Assembly (NCBI GenBank): GCA_003990745.1
Contig: RBNI01004331.1
Location: 1 to 14,237, forward strand
Length of the DNA stretch: 14,237 nucleotides
Origin: Jimgerdemannia flammicorona
Taxonomy: Eukaryota; Mucoromycota; Endogonomycetes; Endogonales; Endogonaceae
Reading direction: 5' to 3'
Notes under the pieces: generated by a model
Seen by the model: the letters and a program-made list of their open reading frames with translations, nothing else
Database searches by the model: none
Told to the model about the DNA's origin: nothing
Part shown: positions 1 to 8,660 of the stretch, piece by piece
How positions within the stretch are numbered: the stretch's first letter is position 1
Layout of the letters: each line of letters begins with the position of its first letter
Position numbers and translations under genes: made by a program

Positions 1-67
1 TTTTTATAGTCACTTGGACTCCCTTTATTAACTGGCATCTATAGTAATAATGATACAGCCAAAGCCC
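1..67 (-). other. LINE 3' UTR and tail (left copy)
   Basis: These 67 bases follow the ORF2 stop (TGA at 68-70, minus strand). On the minus strand they end in AGTCCAAGTGACTATAAAAA. The right LINE copy ends in AGTCCAAGTGATAAAAA, differing by a three-base indel, with weaker similarity continuing upstream. A conserved 3' end with a very short A-rich tail fits target-primed reverse transcription. Confidence 0.75.
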
Positions 68-2723
68 TCAACCTATCCCATATGGACCCCCACCCTCTCT
101 AGTTCCTACAAATAACACCCTATCTACCTTCACCACAACTCTTCCACTACTCTTCTCTACAATTCTCCTTACTAGTCCCTTACGTCCCCCCCCCTTGGGG
201 CCCCAACCAATCCACCATGCCTTGAAGAGCTTGAGCATCAGCTCCTCCCACCTCACTACCCTCAGTCTCACTGGCCACCAGGGGCCCACCTCAAAGATGC
301 TCTGCCAGTGTTCCATGAGCCCCACCAATATTGCAATAGCCCAACCAACTGTCAGCCACTCATTCCCCACCCCTCCCACCAGCCTTGACTGCAATGCTGC
401 CCACCACCCACCCATCTCAGGGTCAGGTGCCGACACTCCCAACCTCTCCCCAACTACCTTTCAAAAGTTCTCCATACTCTTGCACTCCCCCAGCCAATAT
501 TCAGGGTCTGCACCACCCCTCCCTCCTGCCCTATATTATAACACTCCTCACAATCAAAGACCCCTCCATCCACCAAATGGCCTGTCCTAAAGTTTAGCAT
601 CACATTCTGACACAATAGTCTCCATCATGCTACCCAGAGTTTTGGTGGGAGTCACCTCGATACAACCTTAATCCATGACCAGATGCCTGCCCAGTCCCAT
701 CTCTCCCTGATCCCAGCCCCCTTCCAGGTCTCTGGCCAAAGGTTCTGCCCCAGACCCCTAAGGCAATCTATGCCCTCTCCTAGGCGAAAGTCCTCAACCA
801 GATTCCCTTCCAACAAGAGTCTGTCCCACCTCCACATCACCAGACCCCAGTCCTCATCTCCTTCAGTATCTTGCCAATGGATCCCAATGTGATGGGCCCC
901 ATCTACCACTCCCCACCAGAATCCTTTATATCGCATCCTCTGGCTACCATCCAAGGCCACCAAGGACAGTAGATCCCCTGAGCCACCCCTTGGCGACACT
1001 CTTGCCTCTCACAAATACTACATAAGGGGCACCCATTCTCCTCCTCTCAACTCACTGGCCCTCTTTATCCACCATGTCCTCAAACAGAGTAGCCTCTTGG
1101 GAAAGTCCACCAGGCCAAGTCCTCCATGATTCACAGGAAGTGCTAGTATCTCCCAACAAATCTGACTCCGGCATCCAGCCCAGAGCCAAGAGCAGGCCAT
1201 CTTGAGAAGCTTTTTAACCACCCACTTAGGGAAGTCCAAATGGTAGCCCAGATACCAAAGCTTCAGCATCCAGTACACATTCAGAACAGTTACCCTTCCT
1301 GCCAGCAACACCTGTCTACCACCCCAACTCATCAGTACTTTCCCCCATTCTACCAGCTTGCACTCCCACCACTCCTTGGGAAGTAAAGAGCTATACACTG
1401 AGAAAAAGATATCCAAGTACTGTACCACTCCTCCAGCTGGGACAATTGTTCCAATGACATCCCCACCTATGACTCCTTTCCCAAGGACCATTGTCTCACA
1501 CTTGTGCCAGTTGAGTTTCGCCCCAGAACACCTTACATACCACTCAACTGTCTCCTTGAGCATAGCCACATCTGCCACCAAGCCCAACCCAATCACTATA
1601 TCATCTGCAAAGGCCCCCACCTTCCAATTGATGCCCAAGATATTCAGTCTACCAACTCTACACTGGATCTGATCCAACAAAGGCTCCAGGGCAAAGGCGT
1701 AAAGGATAGGTGACAGCAGATCCCCCTGAGGCACCTCTCTCCCCAAGGGGAAGGAAGCCCCCCTGTGTCCATTCACCAGAATCACAGCCCTACTCCCTTC
1801 CAGTAATCCAATGAGTGACCAACAAATGCCCACTGGTACCCCAATGCACTCCAGTACCTTCTCTAACCATACTCTCCAGACCCTATCATAGGCCTTCTCC
1901 TGGTCTAGGAAGACCAAGCAGCCATCTACCCCTGCAGCCTGAGCACCTTCAATGACACCATGAACCCACGCTGTGCCATCCTGGATCAGTTAGCCTTCCA
2001 CAAAGCCTTGCTGCTCCTTCCCTAGCACCTGCTGAGCCACACTCTGTAGCCTTGCCACCAGGATTTTGGTGACCAGCTTGTGGTCTATGTCCAGCAGCAT
2101 AATTGGCCTCCAGTTCTTTCAGTCCTTCTTATGCTCTTTATCCTTATACAGCAGGGACACCAACCCCAACTGCTGCCCTCCAATCTACTCCCCAGTACTG
2201 ATGACTGTATCACACATCAGCGATATCTCCTCCAGAGCCTCCTCTACTGATGCCATATGTTTCCAAAAGTCCCAAGGCAAACCATCCTCCCCAGGTGCCA
2301 TTCCTAGAGTTGTTGATGCCAGAACTCAAAGGATCTCCTCTCCCAAAACCAGTTGGCCAAGATTCCCCAACCCTGCTGCAGGATTCGGGTGCCACTCTTC
2401 CAGATGCCGCTCAATGTCCTGCGCCACCTCTCCTCCCTCCTCTTCACTCTAGAGGTTACTCCAGTAGGTGCTCAGCTGGCCAAGGATCCCCTGCACACCT
2501 AATACTATCTCTCTCTCCTCATTAAGAACTCCTTCCCACCAGTGTCTTGCTCCCCTAGCATGAAGAAGATGGGACAAAAACCTTGTGGGCCTTTCTCCTT
2601 CTTCTAATCCCTGCCACTATAGCCTTGCTGCTATGGCCTGAGCCTGCACCACTTCCTCCTTCCTTAACAAATCCTGCAGCTCCACCACTTCTAGCTTAGC
2701 CCGCTTAGCCTTCCAGTCCAATA

Positions 2724-2743
2724 CCTCCTCCTCCTCCTCCTCC
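2724..2743 (+). repeat. (CCT)n microsatellite inside LINE ORF2
   Basis: Six to seven CCT units on the plus strand read as six consecutive Glu codons on the coding strand, in the linker between endonuclease and RT. The run keeps the ORF2 frame, so it is compatible with a once functional protein. Confidence 0.85.
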
Positions 2744-3045
2744 AGTAGCCCAGCCCAATTCAGAAGTAGTCTTTCTAGTCTCCTAGATGCCCAATGGACT
2801 TGTCTCCTCTACTGAGCACCTTGCTCCTTCCCCACTTCCCCCCAGTACCTCTGAGCTTCAGATTTCAGTCTACACTACCTATCTTCAATCCTCATCCTGG
2901 CTCTCCTCCAATTATTAACCTTGTATTGTACCACCACCACCCATGCATTCTACAGATCTATCTTATCTAGCAGTGAAGAGTTCAGATGCCAATATCCTGG
3001 TCCCTCTCCACTCCCTCCAAACCTCCCACCTCCCTGAATACTCCA

Positions 3046-3699
3046 GTGATCTGACCAAGAGCACCACTTGACCCCCATCATCTCCCAAACTGTATTACCT
3101 CAATACTCAGCAGTCAGAATCCAATCAATCCTAGTACCAAGACCCCCCACCCAGTGAGTATATAGATGTCAATCTCCATCCTGAAGTCGCATGGTGTCCA
3201 CCAGTGAGCTGAGTCTCTTCATCTCTTCCCAGTCCTCCAATCCCCCACTCCTTTCTGCCATACCCCATCCCTCATCAGTTCTGTCTAGCCTACTCTCCCA
3301 TACTATATTAAAATCACCCCCCAGACAATCCACCCCAGCCTCAACCAAGAGCCCAGAATCCCACAGATCTCCAATTCATGCCACTTGAGTCCCCCTCTCA
3401 GCCAGGCAATAACAAGATCCCACCACAATTGAGTTCCATTCAGGCCTCCGCCATATCCCCTACACTAATCTACTACTCCAATGTCCAGTATCCACAATAT
3501 CCCCTTTTCCCTTCCTAATCAGGATTCCCACTTTACCCTGCCATACTGCCACCCCACTCCACTCTCTTGTCCATTCCAGGCCATCTCCCTCCCCCTCACA
3601 CCATACATCTTGAAGTAAGAAGAGATCCACCTCCAGTTTCTTCAGCCATCCAAAAATCATATGTCACCTCTCAGTCCCCCTAAGCCCATTGATGTTCAT
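3046..3699 (-). other. APE-type endonuclease domain of LINE ORF2
   Basis: This domain nicks target DNA to start reverse transcription. On the minus strand it shows, in one frame, NINGLR at the start, LLQDVW, GGDFN with the Asp/Asn pair, RIDWIL, and a terminal SDHW giving the catalytic Asp-His. All expected blocks are present and correctly ordered. It is interrupted by stops such as the TGA at 3664-3666 and the TAG just below 3463. The Glu of the usual LQE motif is Asp here, which may be family-specific or damage. Confidence 0.85.
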
Positions 3700-3760
3700 A
3701 GAAAAAATGTTTGTTGTACTATTCATAGTGAAGTATTTGAGAGTGTAAATATCTCTACAT

Positions 3761-5620
3761 CTACAATTCCATGCTCACTTCCTCTCCAGCCAGATCCAGG
3801 TTACATTCCACTGCAATCTCATCTTCCACATTTTGCTGTTGGTCTAGAGCTGCCAACAATTCTGCACAGTTCTCACCATCCACCATCTCCATTGATGCCC
3901 GGTGCTCCTCACACACTACCTGCCACTTTACCAGTCCCTTCTGTGGCCCCCACAGATAAGCTGCCCTTTTGTTGGCAATACTCAAGAGCATCACCTCCCT
4001 TATCTCGGTAACCTCATACTCCTCTGCCTTCAGAAGAGCTGCCATCATCTCATCTCTCAACTTCCTCACAACCTCCTCCCCTCATAGCACTCGCCCCCAG
4101 AAGTCCTTACTGATCACCCAGAAATCTATCTCTCCCAGTTCCTCAGCTACCACATTTTACAGTACCCTCAACAGCCACTTCTCCCACCCAACTACCTCTG
4201 CTGCCTGTGCCAAATCTGCCTCTCCCTCCTTCCTCTTCTCAGTTTGTACAGACTCATCCCAACTATCCTCAGACATATCCTCCAACTCCCCCTCACCCAT
4301 CTTCGGAACACCATACTGGATCTGATTATCATCCACCATCACCATCTCCTCCAGCCCCTGTCCCCCACTCTCCTTTGTCTTCCCCTCTTGCCACCCAGTC
4401 TCCACCCAGATGCTAGCACTCGCTCCCATGCCCTCCTCCATAGCCCCTGCCTTCTGACCCCTATCCAAACTGGCCAGCAAATCCTTCTGCAGCTGTCTCC
4501 TCTTTGTCTTCTTCCAGAGCACCTTGTCCATCTGCACCTTCTTGTCCTCGATCATCTCCACTACCATTCTAGCCTCATAAGCCCTCCAAGCTCTTTGCCT
4601 CCTCTCCACAGCCCCTGCTAGGTCCTCAAGTACCTTCAGCAGATCCTCCTTGTCTTTCTCTAACCCCTTCACCCTCGATACCTTGCACTCTACTGGGTCC
4701 CACTTCAGCACCACTGGCCAGTCCCTAGCCTTCTCGGTATTCTCTATCCCAAACAGCCTTAACTAGATGTCCACATCTCCTGTCCTGAGCTCAGTCCCCT
4801 CCCATACCCTGAATCCAATGTCGACCACCTCGCTGTACTCCTTCACCACATCCATGACCAGCTTCCTCGCCTCCTTCTTCTTCACTGTCAGTATATCCAC
4901 AATTACCAGATGAACTACTCAGAGATCCCAATGCATACACCTCACCATTGGTACCAAAATCCCTCCAACCACCACCCCCTTCTCTACTGCCTCCAGTAGC
5001 AAACCCTCCTCTTCAAACCCCACCTCGACTGCCTCCAGCTTCTTCAAGAACTTAACTGAGGCTGCACCCTTCACCTCGCTAGCCAGCAGCCCCAGTACCA
5101 CCAAGCCATGGAAGCACAGTGTGATGGCGAATTCCAATCTAAATTTTTTGAGTAATGGAGCTGCCACAAGGCCCATCACACCATCAGCCAGGTCTCCAGG
5201 TCTTGTGCTGCTCCCCTGTCCAGGTCCCCTATTAGCCATCATATCTGGATTTTTTTCCAGATTGCCCATCACACTGCCATCAGCAGTCACCACCTCAGCC
5301 ACTACACCTCCAGCCCCACTATGCTGACCTCTCAGTAGAGAGGCCTCCTTGCCACTTGTGGTAGCAGATGCCTTCCTCAGCTCCAGCTAGCCATCCAGCT
5401 CTGTTGCCTGCTTCCTCATCCTGACTTTATCCACGAAGGTCATCCTCCCTCCCCCATGCAGCCTTGCACCTCCTCTGCCACCACTCCTGGCCCCACATTC
5501 CCTCATCATAGTACTCGGCATGCCAATACCAGCACCTTGACCTCCCCCCACATGTTGCCAGTCAAAGGCACTGGGGCCCCCCTGCCCAGTATGCTCACCA
5601 GAATGTGTATTGCTCACCAT
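3761..5620 (-). pseudogene. LINE ORF1 (putative nucleic-acid-binding protein), inactivated
   Basis: Upstream of ORF2 on the same strand is a single frame of 620 codons from the ATG at 5618-5620 to the stop at 3761-3763. It has five internal stops (5387-5389, 4919-4921, 4763-4765, 4157-4159, 4082-4084) and no frameshift. Position, length and the 34-base gap to ORF2 support ORF1 of a LINE. The N-terminus is rich in Gly, Ser and Arg. Residues around 4490-4714 are highly charged and heptad-like, consistent with a coiled coil, followed by an acidic stretch near 4250-4330. I see no CCHC knuckle, which many fungal LINE ORF1 proteins have. I infer RNA binding or trimer assembly only from position and composition. 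Confidence 0.75.
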
Positions 5621-5703
5621 ATTGATAATACCAATACTTGAAAATGTTGTTGAAAGTGTTGTCTGAAGTTTGTGTCACCTGAATGTTACCAGAGAGAGAG
5701 GTG

Positions 5704-6061
5704 TCCTTTCTTTGGTATAATGAGTATAGGGCTGATCCAAAGACTAGTAGAGAGTCAGATAATTCTATTATCTAAGAATTCCTAAATATATTTCTTCTCA
5801 AATATTTTTAGATAGTGGGGTATTCTATAAGGCTTCTGCTAGATAAGTATTATATTTTCTATATTTATGCTCTAATAGTTTAATGAGTTATATAGTAGAT
5901 TGCCACAGTCTGTAGTAAAGATATTTCAATTTTTCTCTAATATTGATAGAAGTCTTCACTTTCTCCTGGATCATAGAGAGGCCTTTTCTTTCTTCTGAGA
6001 CCTTTTGCTATTTCCTGATAGATATAGTTCATAAACTTTTCTATATAACTAATTGAGATAG
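5704..6061 (-). pseudogene. Remnant of a Ty3/gypsy-like element, downstream part (RT start)
   Basis: The stretch 5704-5838, read on the minus strand as 45 codons, matches the start of a Ty3/gypsy reverse transcriptase: KPYRIP, then EFLDNRII, then LSTSLW, then SPILIIPKK. Family members usually read PYR-P, then -I-RPSTSPW-SP-L--KK. Three deviations here are single C-to-T steps: Arg to TGA and two Pro to Leu. A TAG also replaces a codon after KKYI. The RT stops right after KK, where the LINE begins. Between 5839 and 6061 the frames are broken; 5940-6035 has a 32-codon open stretch I cannot assign. Before the copia insertion, the sequence was continuous with 10952 onward. Confidence 0.65.
6057..6061 (+). 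repeat. Target-site duplication, left copy (GATAG)
   Basis: GATAG lies directly before the 5' LTR and is repeated exactly at 10947-10951 after the 3' LTR. Five base pairs is the usual duplication length for Ty1/copia integrases, so it sets both outer edges of the element. Confidence 0.85.
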
Positions 6062-6212
6062 TATTGAAATCTCATTTCTATATACAACTTAATATAAATT
6101 ATAGTATAGTAGAATGACATCATCAATCAGATATATAAATGTGTATAACTTAGATAATCAATAAATATTTTTCTTTTTCTCTATTTCTTTATATTTCCTC
6201 AAGTATACAATA
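6062..6212 (+). repeat. 5' LTR of the copia element
   Basis: This 151-bp repeat starts TATTGAAATC and ends TATACAATA. It contains a TATA-like TATATAAA at 6132-6139 and AATAAA at 6160-6165, a plausible promoter and polyadenylation signal, with pyrimidine-rich sequence after it. Its partner is at 10796-10946, same length and no gaps needed. The canonical TG...CA ends read TA...TA here. Confidence 0.9.
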
Positions 6213-6214
6213 AA

Positions 6215-6230
6215 GGTTATGAGCCCCACT
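6215..6230 (+). other. Primer-binding site, half initiator tRNA-Met
   Basis: GGTTATGAGCCCCACT starts two bases after the 5' LTR. It is complementary to the anticodon stem-loop side of eukaryotic initiator tRNA-Met (GGGCTCATAACC, anticodon CAT) rather than to the tRNA 3' end. Priming by a cleaved half of this tRNA is known for Drosophila copia and yeast Ty5. The spacing to the LTR and the match together make this call fairly secure. Confidence 0.8.
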
Positions 6231-6309
6231 AGTGAAAGCAGATAATAAGATGTCTCTTTAATATATACTACACTATATAAAGAAGATATCAAACACAGGA
6301 AGCCCAAGT

Positions 6310-7170
6310 ATGGTACCAGATATGAGCTCACTAAGTAATACAAGTAGAGTAGATACTAGTATAGGTATAGTCTCTCTGATGATTATACTAATAGTAGTAA
6401 CTATAATGATAAAAAGAATGATTTCTGTCTTCAACAGTAAGGATTATACTATATGGGTATACCATATGAGGAATCTATTGAAGGAGTGTGGTCTGGAGAA
6501 CTACTGAAAGCCACAGATATAAGTAATGAGATATGACATTACAAAGGATCACAAAGTACTAAGAGAGATTACCTTCACCCTATCAAATGAGTAAATGAAA
6601 CTCATCATGAATGCTACAACAGCAAATAAAGCTTGGAAGATCCTATATAATTATCATCAGTAGGCATATATGTCAAATAGATTCCACCTGAAAGAGCAAC
6701 TATTTACTCTTTAGAAGAAGCCCAAGGAGAGCATTCAGGAATATGTCAACCATATCAATGATCTGACAAATCAGGTGAATTCTCTTTCTATGCCAGTAGA
6801 CCTCATCAGAGAAGAAGACAAGGTCCTGGCTCTTATACAAGGCCTTTCCAAGATATACAACATAGTTATTTCTACTATGTGGAAATCTGACAAGCTATCA
6901 GACTACAAATACATCATCACAAGTCTATTAAATGAGGAATCAAGGCAAAACAACAGTGCTAATGAAGACTATAATAAGAAAACATTCTATAAAGTATATG
7001 GTTAAAACAAAGGAAGCAAGCAAAGTAAAAAATGAGGGCAAAACCAGCAATGTAATGGTCAATATACCAAATTTAGCAGTAAGTGCTTCTACTGTGACAA
7101 GCTTGAGCATTGTATATAAGATTGCAATCTCAAGAAGAAGGAAAAGATCAATTAGTATAGATAGATAAAT
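6310..7170 (+). pseudogene. copia gag (UBN2-type capsid and zinc knuckle), inactivated
   Basis: From the ATG at 6310 one frame runs without a frameshift through a Ty1/copia capsid pattern: FNSKDYTIW and LLKECGLENY near 6430-6504, ANKAWKIL near 6630, FHLKEQLF, then IQEYVNHINDL and LIREEDKVLALIQGL to about 6850, and LLNEESRQ near 6930. It ends in a CX2CX4HX4C knuckle at 7084-7125 (C-FY-C-DKLE-H-, then a final C) with a stop codon inside it. About ten in-frame TAG, TAA or TGA codons break it, many where Trp or Gln is expected. The protein would form the virus-like particle and bind the element RNA. It is fused in frame toward protease, as usual for copia elements. Confidence 0.85.
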
Positions 7171-7600
7171 ATTGTAGATACAAATAACAATCAAGGTGGA
7201 GATAGCCAGAGCATATTCTTCATAGAGATAGTAACTTACCCACATATAGATGAAGAAGTAGGAAATACTTTTATACTAACAAAAAATTATATAAGTACAA
7301 GTGCCAATATAAGCTATATACTAAGCAGTACTAATATATATAGCAAGAAGATCTGGCTTATAGATTCTGATATAACCCAACATATGATGGTACATTATTA
7401 GTGGTTCTCTATATATGAGAAATTCAAGTATCCTGTACCTATCAAACTGGGCAACAATAATGTAATCTATACTTAGGGCAAAGGCAATATCAGTATATAT
7501 ATATCTATATAGAAAAGTTGACAAACTCTCAAGTACTTTCACAGATATACTATATGCTCTAGATATTGGTAAAAATCTCTTCTTGATAGGATGAATGATG
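7171..7600 (+). pseudogene. copia aspartic protease, active site mutated
   Basis: Downstream of the gag knuckle in the same frame, WLIDSDITQHM at 7354-7386 matches the copia protease core, usually WxxDSGAxxHM. The catalytic DSG (7363-7371) reads DSD: the Gly codon is GAT, one G-to-A step from GGT. The frame is interrupted at several TAG codons and shifts in a TA-rich run near 7490-7512. The protease-integrase linker then appears in another frame as ALDIGKNLFLIG, matching the usual PD-GKNLLS block. The enzyme would process Gag-Pol and cannot be active as encoded. Confidence 0.75.
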
Positions 7601-8660
7601 GCTTAAGGAGATAAAGAAGTAAACATACACCTGAATAGTATAACAGTAATTGATCTAAAGAATAATAAGGAGCTAATATATGCATCAAAAAGAAGGAACC
7701 TATATACAATTGACAGTACACCAAATGATACATTGGTATATTTCATAATAGTGACTGATATCTGGTGTATATATATAGTATAAATACTTAGGATATATTG
7801 GCTAGATAAACTTAGAATAGATGATGAGAAATAGTTCAGTGAGAGAATTGCTGAGCTATATATGTATCTCTAAATTTCTTCTGTAATAATTACATAACAA
7901 ATAAGGCTTCTCAGAGATCCTTTCAGAAACAGACAAAATGAGTGAACAGTATACTCAATCTCATACATATAGATATCTGCAGCTCTATATATATATCATC
8001 ACACTTCAGAATAAAGTACTTTATTACCTTTATTGATGATTATACTTATAAAGCCTATATATACTTTCTTTCAGCAAAGAGTAAGATATTTGAGAAATTC
8101 AAGAAATTTAAGGTAAGTGTGGAGAATGAAATAAAATATTGAATAAGGATACTATGCTCTAATAATGAGACAGAATACATATGTAAATAAGTCTTTTAAA
8201 CATTTCTTAAAAAAGTATGGAATACAATATAATAGAACAGTGCTCTATACTCTACAAAAAAATAGCATGGTGGAATAGTTTAACCAAACAATCATAGAGA
8301 TGGTCTGAATAATGATGAATATAGCCAGTTTATCACAATCCTTTAGGGCAGAAATATTGAATATGGCAATGTATATATATAATTAATATATCTCTTGAGC
8401 TTTAAGCAAAGAATATAGTAGTGAGCAATCCAAAGATAACAATCTTATCTCTGAAGAATTATAGAGTAGATCTAAACCTGACATCTCACACTTATAGATA
8501 TTTGGAAGTAAGGCTTATATTTTGGATAAAGGCAGTAATAAAGGCAAATTCAAGCCTAAGGCAGATAAGTATATATTTCTTAGATACAATAGAGTAGTAT
8601 ATAGGCTGTAGAATTTACAAAAGTGTGGTATAGTTATGTTTAATTCAAAGAAAAGGTAAA
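7601..8660 (+). pseudogene. copia integrase, catalytic Asp and zinc finger damaged
   Basis: The zinc-binding end appears as FCNNYITNKASQRSF near 7879-7923, where the usual CxxC is CxxY (TGT to TAT). The DDE core follows in the same frame: HIDICSS with the first Asp at 7972-7974 and FITFIDDYT after it. The second block reads SNNETEY at 8158-8178 where SDNGTEY is expected, so the catalytic Asp (8161-8163) is Asn and the Gly is Glu, both G-to-A. An A-run at 8209-8214 shifts the frame, after which NSMVE keeps the catalytic Glu (8273-8275) before FNQTIIEMV. The GKK-like tail PDISHL-IFGSKAY and KADKYIFLRY ends near 8600. It would insert the cDNA. Confidence 0.85.

Larger units (their letters stand above)
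68..3726 (-). pseudogene. LINE ORF2: APE endonuclease and reverse transcriptase, inactivated
   Basis: This frame of about 1,219 codons encodes the LINE replicase. I chose the ATG at 3724-3726; a second in-frame ATG at 3697-3699 begins MNINGLRG, the usual start of the endonuclease. Endonuclease motifs follow in the same frame: LLQD (the usual Glu is Asp), GGDFN (DFN at 3307-3315), RIDW (3121-3132) and SDH (3046-3054). A linker with six Glu leads to the RT: PGEDGLP, NWRPI, FLDQEKAYDRV, VPQGD, and the catalytic FADD at 1600-1611. The C-terminal knuckle begins with CEEC at 541-552. The frame is continuous from 3726 to about 520, then shifts once. More than a dozen in-frame stops occur, including 3664-3666, 1018-1020, 1009-1011, 652-654 and 625-627. 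Several of these match Trp, Gln or Arg codons in the other copy. Confidence 0.9.
1..5703 (-). mobile_element. Near full-length non-LTR retrotransposon (LINE), left copy
   Basis: Read on the minus strand, this is a two-ORF LINE: a short leader (about 5621-5703), ORF1 (3761-5620), a 34-base spacer, ORF2 (68-3726) and a 67-base 3' UTR ending in a short A-rich tail at base 1. ORF2 has the APE endonuclease-RT-zinc knuckle order of Tad/L1-like elements. The 5' limit is inferred from where a different element's RT homology stops (5704), so it is uncertain by tens of bases. The 3' end aligns with the second copy at 14172-14237. Both ORFs carry several in-frame stops, so the copy is dead as it stands. 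The coding strand is G-rich and C-poor. A target-site duplication cannot be tested because the window begins at the tail. Confidence 0.9.

Noticed and set aside
195..597. Pro/Ser-rich open frames on the plus strand opposite the left LINE (also at 3191-3388, 3661-4325, 4207-4621)
   Set aside because: They are antisense to ORF1 and ORF2, which have recognisable motifs; C-rich antisense of a G-rich strand naturally gives long Pro/Ser frames.
2210..2395. Minus-strand 61-codon frame within the LINE
   Set aside because: It is out of frame with ORF2; the true frame there shows the PGEDGLP block of the RT.
6940..7542. Hydrophobic minus-strand frames opposite the copia gag and protease (also 6158-6343, 7539-7733 and 8673-8903)
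   Set aside because: AT-rich antisense DNA encodes Ile, Leu and Tyr by default; the plus strand carries clear copia motifs.
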